From: Planctomycetia bacterium
GTDB taxonomy: Bacteria; Planctomycetota; UBA11346
DNA length: 8,614 nucleotides
NCBI GenBank assembly: GCA_005801395.1
Contig: SYDV01000470.1
Span: 1 to 8,614 of the forward strand
Direction of reading: 5' to 3'
Positions 1-6,420 of the stretch are shown here, in pieces. The notes beneath the pieces are model-generated. The model was not told the origin of the DNA. It did no database searches and saw only the letters and a program-made list of their open reading frames with translations. Position 1 is the first letter of the stretch. Every line of letters starts with the position of its first letter. A program made the translations under genes and the position numbers.

Positions 1-574
1 CTTTGGTGTCCATCTTTCCAGGCTTACCCAATAATTGTGCGCATAAATTCAATCCGCCATTCACCTGAGTGGCTCCTTGATTACCAATAAAATCCTGCAG
101 ATCCAAATGGGCCGCGGTGTTAAATCGATTACGTGGCTGGCTGTAAGTATTTCCTGGAGCATTATACCAAGATGGCACCGCGATCCCGTACCGATAAGCG
201 CACAGTTCTAACACCGGAATATCAAAGAATCGTCCATTAAATGTCACCAGCGTTGGTTGACCATAGGCTTGCCACCCCTTCCAAAAATTTCGCGTAATCA
301 CCTGCGGGCGAAACTTAGGGCGATCAATGGTGGTCACTTCGATGAGTCCATAATCCCCAGCGACTTTGGCAATCGCAATCGATACCGGTAATTGAAACGT
401 ATACGGAATAAAATCACTTTTTCCGCCAGACTTCTCTAACAGTTCAGCGCGCTGTTTAGCCACGGCTGCTTCGGGCGATAATTCTTTTAGTTCGGGATAA
501 CGCACCCGTTGAATTAATCGTCCGTCCGCTACGGTTTCGATGTCGAAGATCAGGTAGGCCGGTTTATCGTTCAT
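1..574 (-). CDS. PolB-like predicted 3'-5' exonuclease, C-terminus cut by window edge
   Basis: Reading the minus strand from the ATG at 574-572 gives 191 uninterrupted codons to the window edge, so the 3' end of the gene is missing. The N-terminus holds an Exo I motif FDIET (D11, E13). The segment TFNGRFFDIP (residues 111-120, N113 and D118) matches Exo II, followed by an HLDLQDF block and LLGKPGKM. These are hallmarks of the RNase-H-fold DnaQ/PolB-like exonuclease family (Pfam DNA_pol_B_exo2), which is predicted to cut nucleic acid 3' to 5' with two metal ions. The third catalytic motif (YxxxD type) should lie beyond the edge. The frame is closed upstream by a stop at 635-637, and 574 is the only ATG that keeps Exo I intact. 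No clear Shine-Dalgarno is seen. The gene diverges from the Nudix gene. The family assignment is firm; the cellular role is not known from sequence. Confidence 0.88.
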   Translation of the reverse strand, partial: MNDKPAYLIFDIETVADGRLIQRVRYPELKELSPEAAVAKQRAELLEKSGGKSDFIPYTFQLPVSIAIAKVAGDYGLIEVTTIDRPKFRPQVITRNFWKGWQAYGQPTLVTFNGRFFDIPVLELCAYRYGIAVPSWYNAPGNTYSQPRNRFNTAAHLDLQDFIGNQGATQVNGGLNLCAQLLGKPGKMDTK

Positions 575-688
575 ACGCGGCAGTGTGTAATAGATGCGCG
601 TAGGGCCAGTGCCAGTTATTACCCCGACCGGTTGCTACATCACGCATTCAATGCACGATGCCAAAATACTGCAACAAGGCGATTATTG
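575..688. promoter_or_regulatory. Divergent intergenic region between exonuclease and Nudix genes
   Basis: These 114 bp must contain promoters for both divergent genes. The best minus-strand candidate is TTGCAG and TTGAAT separated by 17 bp (about 649-677), a moderate sigma-70-type match that would give a leader of roughly 65 bases. On the plus strand only the AAGG ribosome site (676-679) is clear. Shared regulation of the two genes is possible but unproven. Confidence 0.3.
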
Positions 689-1120
689 ATGACCGTTTAT
701 GCACCAACTACCACGGCAGAAGTGGTCGCCGCCGGATTGATCCTGCGCCGCCATACACCAACAGGTTCGTTATGGTTATTGATGCAAGCCAGCAAACACG
801 GTGAATGGGGATTTCCCAAAGGACATCAAGACGCAGGTGAAACGCCGATGCAAACCGCCCTCCGCGAATGCGCCGAGGAATGCGGGATTGCCTTGGTTGC
901 GATAGAAGGCAAACCCCTAGAAGCCACCTATCGTCTGCCGAGCGGTAAAATGAAATCCGTCATTTATTATCCAGCGATCACCAGCCAAGTGGAAGTCGTT
1001 TTGAGCGAAGAGCACAAAGCCGCCGCGTGGCTAGGTGCCGAGGCAGTCAAAAAACGCCTACCTCATGCAAACATTACTTTATTATTCCGAGCGTATGTGC
1101 ACAGTTTGGGACGTGAATAA
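689..1120 (+). CDS. Nudix hydrolase, Ap4A hydrolase (NUDT2-like) type
   Basis: This 143-residue protein contains a perfect Nudix box (G-x5-E-x7-RE-U-x-EE-x-G-U) from G45 to I67, with metal-binding glutamates E60, E63 and E64. The flanking segments HGEWGFPKG before the box and SGKMKSVIYYPA after it resemble asymmetric diadenosine-tetraphosphate hydrolases of the NUDT2 group, and the length fits that family (about 140-150 residues). The likely role is hydrolysis of Ap4A or related nucleoside polyphosphates in the cytoplasm; substrate specificity is an inference. I chose the ATG at 689 because AAGG lies 9 bases upstream (676-679) and homologues begin close to this point. The in-frame TTG at 632 would add 19 poorly fitting residues. 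The next gene starts 2 bp after this stop, so the two are probably co-transcribed and perhaps translationally coupled. Confidence 0.9.
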   Translation: MTVYAPTTTAEVVAAGLILRRHTPTGSLWLLMQASKHGEWGFPKGHQDAGETPMQTALRECAEECGIALVAIEGKPLEATYRLPSGKMKSVIYYPAITSQVEVVLSEEHKAAAWLGAEAVKKRLPHANITLLFRAYVHSLGRE

Positions 1121-1122
1121 AT

Positions 1123-1974
1123 ATGGTCTGCCTGCATTTTTATGAAGCACTTGATGATGGGCCACGATTTGATCGCACTGAATTAGATGATTATTTAATT
1201 ACCCTGTCCACAATTGAATTGAGTGGCTCAGTTGGTGATGCTTATCGCAGTGGCCAATGGCGTAACAGCGATACTGGTGCGACGTGCCAATTTGATTTAG
1301 GCACGGTGCCAGTGGAAGAAGATCACCTGCATCCACCAACCGCCTATGATGGTTGGCGTGATATTGGTTTAACCATACATGTACCGCTAGCTGGTCCGCA
1401 TTGGTTATGTGTCGAAACTTTACAATGGGTAGAAAGCTTATTGTTGCAATTTCCGTCCCTGAAAGCGCTGGATACAGAAGATACCAAACATGAAACGGGT
1501 GAGGGTCCCGGTCATTGGCATCGTCCACGAGTTTTGGCTAGCTGGGAAAAATTACACCAAGTCCAAAACCAAAATCGCACTGATCTGTATCGCATGGGGC
1601 GATTAGCGAGTGTCTGTTTATGGCGTTATCGCCGTGAACGCGCTCGCGCTCGCTTAGCCCACCCTGAACTCTTTTGGCCAGACGCTTTAGTGGTATTGGA
1701 TCAAGTTGACCACTGCGCACGTAGTGCCGTCTTATTGCCTGATCCCATGGTTCCGATGGCATTACCACCAGTTGAACTGGTGGTGACCGGGTCCAATCGC
1801 TCAGCATTGGTGTTACCTGCTGACACGTTGTCGGCGGTAGGCGGCGAAGCCCTGCCAATTGGCCAATCGCAACGCCTACTTCCGAGTGAAACCATCACCA
1901 ACGCCTTAACCAAGGCCGCCGCGCTGCCTGTCAGCCGTTTTCGAGCGCTCGGTGACTACGATTGGACCGACTAG
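1123..1974 (+). CDS. Uncharacterised 283-residue protein, second gene of the Nudix unit
   Basis: I do not recognise this protein. It has no signal peptide, transmembrane segment, nucleotide-binding motif or obvious catalytic cluster, so it is probably cytosolic. It is tryptophan-rich, with nine or so Trp residues spread throughout. The middle reads as a beta strand (IGLTIHVPL) followed by an amphipathic helix (WLCVETLQWVESLLLQF). Next comes a strongly basic helix with LWRYRRERARAR around residues 166-178, then a beta-rich end containing PVELVVTGS and finishing in an acidic DYDWTD. Codon use looks like that of its neighbours and the frame is open throughout, supporting a real gene. It begins 2 bp after the Nudix stop with no strong ribosome site (only GGGACG about 13 bases upstream), which suggests coupling to Nudix translation. 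A role linked to nucleotide or nucleic-acid metabolism is context inference only. Confidence 0.75.
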   Translation: MVCLHFYEALDDGPRFDRTELDDYLITLSTIELSGSVGDAYRSGQWRNSDTGATCQFDLGTVPVEEDHLHPPTAYDGWRDIGLTIHVPLAGPHWLCVETLQWVESLLLQFPSLKALDTEDTKHETGEGPGHWHRPRVLASWEKLHQVQNQNRTDLYRMGRLASVCLWRYRRERARARLAHPELFWPDALVVLDQVDHCARSAVLLPDPMVPMALPPVELVVTGSNRSALVLPADTLSAVGGEALPIGQSQRLLPSETITNALTKAAALPVSRFRALGDYDWTD

Positions 1975-2097
1975 TTTTCACTAATAAGTTGCACAAACAG
2001 GCTCTACAAATGAGTCGCTATGCAAAGCGCACACCCCAATGACGTACCACGTCGCTGGGCTTGCAACTTTTATGCAACGCTTTGACAGTATAGCACA
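1975..2097 (+). promoter_or_regulatory. Intergenic leader of the zinc-ribbon gene with small repeats
   Basis: This 123-bp gap must hold the promoter of the downstream zinc-ribbon gene unless it is read through from the Nudix unit. Visible elements are a perfect 5-bp inverted repeat GACGT-ACC-ACGTC (2041-2053), and two copies of TGCAAC starting at 2062 and 2073, 11 bp apart or about one helical turn, with a related TGCAAA at 2021. I see no terminator hairpin for the upstream unit and no convincing -35/-10 pair. No purine-rich ribosome site precedes the ATG at 2098. The regulatory reading is tentative. Confidence 0.3.
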
Positions 2098-3456
2098 ATG
2101 AGCGCGACCTTCGCCTGCCCGCACTGTGGAGCAACCTACCCACGTAAACCAGTCTTAGTTGGACGGGCTGTACGCTGTACCACGTGTAAAAATGCGTTTT
2201 GTTTACGCGAAGACGGTGTTGCCGATCCAGTGACCATGGGCGAACCACCCGTCGCCCATCAACAACCAACGACACCGGCAGCCGAACCGGTGGCACCGAC
2301 CGTGGTAACGAAACCATCAGCGCACACGGCACCACCGGCAAATAAACCTCCTCCCAAACTCAATACCGGTTGGGGTCTCGATTTAGAAGTTGAAGAGCCA
2401 ACCGCGCCCGCAGCACAAACAGCGCCTGCGTCAGAGCCAGAGCCTGCCACAAAAAATAAAACCGCAGCATTTGCTTCTTCTTCGTCACGCAAATCTGAAC
2501 GATTAACGGCTCAGCAAAGTGACGCTCGTCGCGAGATGGCAGCAACCCTTGCCAGCTCCATGAGCGAGGCGCTAAAATCTGAATCAGTTAAGCGTGAAGA
2601 ACAATCAGCAAAAATAAAAAATAATAAGACTGAAGGCAAAGTTGGAAAAATTGGTCCCGCCGTATTAACTGGTCAAGGTGTCGAAGAGGCACGCGATCGG
2701 CGCAATTTCATTCTCTACGGTTTAGCCGCCATGGTGGTCATTGCTGGTCTGTGGTGGTTAATATTCACCAATTCACCTCAAGCGGCAGCAATTGCGGCGT
2801 TTACCGCTGAAGTCGACACACAACGCATTCGCAATGGTCAGCGTGTCCAAGCCATTCAAGAACGTGCCTGGCTCGTTGGTTTGCCCCCTGCCAATATTGG
2901 CGTTCCGCCGGTTATTGACATGCATGATGCCAGAATTGGCTCCGCACGTTCAGTGCAAATCGCTGCCGGCGCAGAGGTGTTTGCCGCAATTAAAGACTTG
3001 GTGCCGGTAGAACCTGGACCTGTCTGGGTACCCGCCGACCGTGTAGCAGAATTGGACCAATACCGCAGTGAAAATCAGAAAGAAAAAGAATTTATCAATA
3101 CCGTACTCAAGCGCGAGAAAAAAGCCGTTAGTCATCCCGCCCTGCTCGAGAAATTACAACAATTGACCGGCATGGATGCGGACGACGCTCAGTTAATAGA
3201 CCTTTTTATTCGCGGCCGCACCTCCATTGATGGAAGCAACGATATTATAAAACGTTGGATCGCAGGCGATGTCCCCGTGAAATGTGAAATCTTACGCTTC
3301 ACAGGCAACAAAGGCCTGATGTTACTCAGTCGTGGACAATCATATAAAACGAACGAAATCACCTACGAAGGCCAACTCTTACGCTTTATTGGTCCAGGCT
3401 GGCCTGAAGAATGGAAAGTGCTAACGCTCACCACCGCGCTCAAGTCGCAGTTTTAA
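2098..3456 (+). CDS. MJ0042-type zinc-ribbon, single-pass membrane protein with unknown C-terminal domain
   Basis: The 452-residue product opens with a zinc ribbon: CPHC (C7, C10) and CTTC (C27, C30), spaced as in the MJ0042 CXXC family. Residues about 45-130 form a Pro/Ala/Thr-rich low-complexity linker, followed by a charged Lys/Glu/Ser segment to about residue 195. One hydrophobic helix (F204-F223, containing AAMVVIAGLWWLIF) is the only membrane span. Residues 224-452 form a soluble region I cannot assign, containing a Lys/Glu-rich stretch near residues 325-345 and a conserved-looking beta-rich end (GLMLLSRGQ, LLRFIGPGWP). The expected topology is zinc ribbon and linker in the cytoplasm and the C-terminal domain outside the inner membrane. 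MJ0042 ribbons sit at the N-terminus of many membrane proteins of planctomycetes and deltaproteobacteria, mostly of unknown role. The gene ends at a strong terminator shared with htpG. Confidence 0.8.
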   Translation: MSATFACPHCGATYPRKPVLVGRAVRCTTCKNAFCLREDGVADPVTMGEPPVAHQQPTTPAAEPVAPTVVTKPSAHTAPPANKPPPKLNTGWGLDLEVEEPTAPAAQTAPASEPEPATKNKTAAFASSSSRKSERLTAQQSDARREMAATLASSMSEALKSESVKREEQSAKIKNNKTEGKVGKIGPAVLTGQGVEEARDRRNFILYGLAAMVVIAGLWWLIFTNSPQAAAIAAFTAEVDTQRIRNGQRVQAIQERAWLVGLPPANIGVPPVIDMHDARIGSARSVQIAAGAEVFAAIKDLVPVEPGPVWVPADRVAELDQYRSENQKEKEFINTVLKREKKAVSHPALLEKLQQLTGMDADDAQLIDLFIRGRTSIDGSNDIIKRWIAGDVPVKCEILRFTGNKGLMLLSRGQSYKTNEITYEGQLLRFIGPGWPEEWKVLTLTTALKSQF

Positions 3457-3486
3457 TCGTCTCTCGGCCCTTAACGCAATTAAATC

Positions 3487-3524
3487 ATAAAACGTCGTAG
3501 AATTGCCTTTCTACGACGTTTTAT
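3487..3524. terminator. Bidirectional intrinsic terminator between convergent genes
   Basis: A perfect 16-bp inverted repeat (arms 3487-3502 and 3509-3524) encloses a 6-base loop, TTGCCT. The arm core ACGTCGTAGAA is flanked by A-runs on the left and T-runs on the right, so the transcript forms a hairpin with a U-rich tail in either direction. On the plus strand TTTTATTGTTTT follows the core. The site lies between the stop codons of the zinc-ribbon gene (3456) and htpG (3543), as expected for a shared terminator. Confidence 0.9.
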
Positions 3525-3542
3525 TGTTTTCCGCAGTGCCGC

Positions 3543-5486
3543 TTAACTTGCCGCAGCTTGGCGCTGGCCGCCGACCACTTGGCTCAACAAGTTTTGCACC
3601 TGTTTAGCAAAACTCGCCGCATCATCTAATTTGCCACCTTCAGCTAAAACCGCTTGGTCGCGCAATACGGCGACATATTGCGGCAAAGAATTATTATTCG
3701 CATCGTTATGATGCATAGCTTTTAAACGTTCGACTAATGGATGCGTCGCATTTAATTCCAATACGCGCTGCCGCGGTGGAACTGCTTGGCCCATGCGGCG
3801 CATCATTTCTTCCATCTGAGCTGAGCTACCGGCTTCAGCATCAACCAAACAGCAAGGGCTATCGGTCAAACGAGAGGTTAGGCGGACATCGCTGACTTGC
3901 TCTCCCAACGCCGTTTTACAAAAGCCGAGGAAACCTTCGTAGGTTTTACTCTTTTCTTCCAGCGCTTTTTTATCTTCATCACTGGCTAGATCAGCGGTAC
4001 CAACGGCCACATTAACCAAACTTCGTTTATCAAATTCAGTTAAATGTGAGACCACCCATTCATCAACCGGGTCAGTAAAGAATAAGACTTCCCAACCATT
4101 TTTCTTAAAGCCTTCTAAGTGCGGGCTAGATTTTGCCGCCTCCAATGATCCGGCCAAAACAAAATAAATCTTTTCCTGACCCGTTGGCATGCGACGTACG
4201 TAATCTTCTAAACCCGTGGTAAGCGTCCGCGTTTCGCCTTCTGCAGGAGTACCTAGCGTCCAAGTCGAGCGTAAACGTACAATGCGCGCCACGCGTTCTT
4301 TGTTTTCGTTATCGGTCACCAAACCTTCACGAAGAACTGGCCCAAATTGTTCGTCAATCGCAGCAAAGGCTTGTTTATCGGCCTCTTCGGAGGACGAGGC
4401 TAATTTCTGCAAATGATCTAAAATACGTTTGACCAATTGTTTTCTGAGTTTGGCCACGGTATCTTGCTGTTGCAAGATTTCACGGCTCACATTGAGCGGT
4501 AAATCATCACTGTCGACAATACCACGTACAAAACGCAGATATTCGGGCAACAGATCTTTACAGTCATCCATCACAAAGACGCGACGCACGTACAAATGTA
4601 ATCCTTTACGATCGCGATCGAACATATCCATCGGCCGTTTGCTTGGTACGAAAATTAAAGCAGTGAACGACATCGTGCCTTCAATGGTAAAATGAAGACG
4701 TGTCGCGGGATCATCCCACATACGGCAGGCTGACTTATAAAATGCTGCGTACTGCTCGTCGGTTATATCGTCTTTATTACGTGTCCATAATGGCTGACCT
4801 GCGTTGACTTGTTCTGACTCTTCTTTGACGCCTTTTTTCTTATCTTCATCGCTGATGTACTTCGGCAGCATGATGGGATAGGTCACGTAGTCGCTATATT
4901 TTTTAATCAATTCACGCAGGCGCCACGTTTGGGCAAAATCTTTGGCATCATCTTTCAGATGAAGAGTCACGGCCGTGCCACGTTGCGCGCGTGCGATAAT
5001 CTCGGTGCTAAAGTTACCATCGCCGGTGCTTTCCCAACGCACACCAGCATCGCTCGATACGCCAGCAGCGCGACTTTCAACCACGATTCGATCTGCCACC
5101 ATAAAAGCTGAGTAGAAACCCACGCCGAATTGACCAATCAAATTGGCATTCTTGGACTCGTCGCTACCCATCTTCTGTAAAAACGCCTTCGTGCCTGATT
5201 TGGCGATGGTTCCGAGGTGCTCAATGGCCTCCGCTTCACTCAAACCAACACCGTTATCGGTAATGGTTAGGGTCTTTGCCTCAACATTTACTGAAATTTC
5301 GACCTTTAATTGATCGTCACCTGCCAACAAAGCATTGTTAGTGAGCGCTTGAAAGCGCAGTTTATCACAGGCATCAGAGGCGTTGGATAATAATTCGCGT
5401 AAAAAAATCTCCCGTTCCGAATACAGACTGTGAATCATCAAGTGCAGCAGTTGAGTGACTTCGGTTTGGAACGTGTGCTGGGTCAT
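3543..5486 (-). CDS. htpG: Molecular chaperone HtpG (bacterial Hsp90)
   Basis: A full-length 647-residue Hsp90 (E. coli HtpG is 624). The N-terminal GHKL ATPase domain shows ELLSNASDACDKLRF, with catalytic E31 and Mg-coordinating N35. ATP-binding D77 lies in DNGVG, followed by GTIAKSGT and the lid-proximal GQFGVGFYSAF (from G118). The middle domain carries the conserved NVSREILQQ with its ATP-sensing arginine. The C-terminal dimerisation domain contains EEMMRRMGQ and the ELNATHP block. It acts as an ATP-driven dimeric chaperone in the cytoplasm. The ATG at 5486 starts the canonical F-x-T/A-E-V leader (TFQTEVTQLLHLMIHSLYS), and AGGAG (complement of 5497-5501) lies 10 bases upstream. A sigma-54-like promoter precedes it. 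No CIRCE repeat is present. The C-terminal tail ends in a short Gln/Ala-rich stretch. Confidence 0.98.
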   Translation of the reverse strand: MTQHTFQTEVTQLLHLMIHSLYSEREIFLRELLSNASDACDKLRFQALTNNALLAGDDQLKVEISVNVEAKTLTITDNGVGLSEAEAIEHLGTIAKSGTKAFLQKMGSDESKNANLIGQFGVGFYSAFMVADRIVVESRAAGVSSDAGVRWESTGDGNFSTEIIARAQRGTAVTLHLKDDAKDFAQTWRLRELIKKYSDYVTYPIMLPKYISDEDKKKGVKEESEQVNAGQPLWTRNKDDITDEQYAAFYKSACRMWDDPATRLHFTIEGTMSFTALIFVPSKRPMDMFDRDRKGLHLYVRRVFVMDDCKDLLPEYLRFVRGIVDSDDLPLNVSREILQQQDTVAKLRKQLVKRILDHLQKLASSSEEADKQAFAAIDEQFGPVLREGLVTDNENKERVARIVRLRSTWTLGTPAEGETRTLTTGLEDYVRRMPTGQEKIYFVLAGSLEAAKSSPHLEGFKKNGWEVLFFTDPVDEWVVSHLTEFDKRSLVNVAVGTADLASDEDKKALEEKSKTYEGFLGFCKTALGEQVSDVRLTSRLTDSPCCLVDAEAGSSAQMEEMMRRMGQAVPPRQRVLELNATHPLVERLKAMHHNDANNNSLPQYVAVLRDQAVLAEGGKLDDAASFAKQVQNLLSQVVGGQRQAAAS

Positions 5487-5496
5487 GGGATGAGAA

Positions 5497-5501
5497 CTCC
5501 T
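5497..5501 (-). promoter_or_regulatory. Ribosome binding site of htpG
   Basis: The minus strand reads AGGAG, a core Shine-Dalgarno sequence 10 bases before the htpG ATG. It supports the start at 5486 and is one of the few clear ribosome sites in the window. Confidence 0.7.
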
Positions 5502-5543
5502 GGGTCAAAATGACAGCTTTAAGGGCGTGTGAGCCAACTTACT

Positions 5544-5559
5544 TGCAACTAGAGTGCCA
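5544..5559 (-). promoter_or_regulatory. Putative sigma-54 (-24/-12) promoter of htpG
   Basis: On the minus strand this reads TGGCACTCTAGTTGCA. It matches the sigma-54 consensus TGGCACG-N4-TTGCA at 11 of 12 fixed positions, with the invariant GG and GC dinucleotides at exactly the right spacing. The predicted start site is about 5533, giving a leader of roughly 47 bases before the htpG ATG that includes its ribosome site. It lies in intergenic DNA and in the correct orientation. No activator-binding site is identified, and RpoN use is inferred. Confidence 0.5.
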
Positions 5560-5624
5560 GACTTTTGTGACTCGAGGGGTCAACGAGAAGCAAGCGGAAT
5601 TGCCCTGCGCACAATGCTCGCACG

Positions 5625-6416
5625 ATGTCCAACATGCAGCCTGCGTTAATCGATACCCATTGCCACCTGACCAACCAAAAGTTTATCGATGATGTCGATA
5701 CTGTGATCGCCGCAGCGCAAGAAGTTGGGGTCATCCACTTGATGACCATTGGCACTGGCATTGCCGATGCGAAAGCCTGCCGCGTTTTGGCGAAGCGATA
5801 TCCCAACGTCATCAGTTGTGCTGCTGGATTGGACCCGTTTTCATGTCACGAAGCTGGGGATCGCTTCGACACCGCCTTAGCGGACTTAGATGACTTATTA
5901 GCGACAGGAGCTTATCGCGCGCTTGGTGAAATTGGTTTAGAATATTTCCACACTCTCGCGCCACACGAGGTCCAACAACAACAGTTTGAAGCGCAACTTG
6001 ATTTAGCTGTACGCCACGATTTGCCGGTGGTCATTCATTCTCGCGATGCACACCCAGATGTATTAACTATCTTACGACGTAACCCAAGAAATCGTGGCAT
6101 CATCCATAGTTTTACGGGAACCGTAGCTGATGCTCATGCATTTCTAGAACTCGGCTGGTATTTAAGTTTCAACGGCATGGTCACCTTTAAAGCCAATGAC
6201 GTATTACGCGAAGCCGCTGCTATCGTACCAAATGATCGCTTATTAATTGAAACGGATGCGCCTTATCTGGCTCCCATACCACATCGAGGACGGCGTTGTG
6301 AACCGGCGTTTGTCCAACAAACGATGAGAGTAATTGCCGAACATCGTGGTCAAAGAGTCGAAGACATCGCCGCTTGGACCACGCGCAATGCTCGACTTCT
6401 GCTCGCTCTACCTTAA
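5625..6416 (+). CDS. TatD-family metal-dependent hydrolase (putative DNase)
   Basis: A 263-residue TIM-barrel hydrolase of the TatD family, the usual length for it. All metal ligands expected for TatD are present: H12 and H14 in DTHCHL, E102 in GEIGLEYF, H138 in VIHSRDAH, H161 in IIHSFTG, and D210 in LIETDAPYL. Family members are cytosolic Mg-dependent nucleases with 3'-5' exonuclease activity on DNA, implicated in repair and DNA degradation; the exact substrate here is unknown. The usual GxHPH-type segment reads GLDPFSCHEAG (residues 68-78), an unusual variant discussed in the findings. The start could be 5625 or the ATG at 5634 (MQPALIDTHCHL), which fits homologues at least as well; neither has a good ribosome site. 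The gene diverges from htpG and converges, with a 4-bp gap, on the response-regulator gene. Confidence 0.92.
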   Translation: MSNMQPALIDTHCHLTNQKFIDDVDTVIAAAQEVGVIHLMTIGTGIADAKACRVLAKRYPNVISCAAGLDPFSCHEAGDRFDTALADLDDLLATGAYRALGEIGLEYFHTLAPHEVQQQQFEAQLDLAVRHDLPVVIHSRDAHPDVLTILRRNPRNRGIIHSFTGTVADAHAFLELGWYLSFNGMVTFKANDVLREAAAIVPNDRLLIETDAPYLAPIPHRGRRCEPAFVQQTMRVIAEHRGQRVEDIAAWTTRNARLLLALP

Positions 6417-6420
6417 TTTA

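Noticed and set aside
632..688. N-terminal extension of the Nudix gene from a TTG at 632
   Set aside because: It adds 19 residues not typical of the family, and the ATG at 689 has a ribosome site (AAGG, 676-679) at proper distance.
1199..1913. Minus-strand open frames opposite the unknown 283-residue gene
   Set aside because: They are short, mutually overlapping, and lack family features or ribosome sites; the plus-strand frame is longer and sits snugly after the Nudix gene.
4216..5111. Several plus-strand open frames inside htpG
   Set aside because: They are shadows of a highly conserved Hsp90 coding sequence.
5487..5624. CIRCE or sigma-32 heat-shock element upstream of htpG
   Set aside because: GCACTC is seen once within the sigma-54-like site, but the paired inverted arm GAGTGC at CIRCE spacing is absent. 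No CTTGAAA and CCCCAT pair with suitable spacing is present.
5750..5765. Second sigma-54-like match (TGGCACTGGCATTGCC) on the plus strand
   Set aside because: It lies inside the tatD coding region, has two mismatches, and no gene starts shortly downstream. A match of this quality is expected by chance about once in a window this size.
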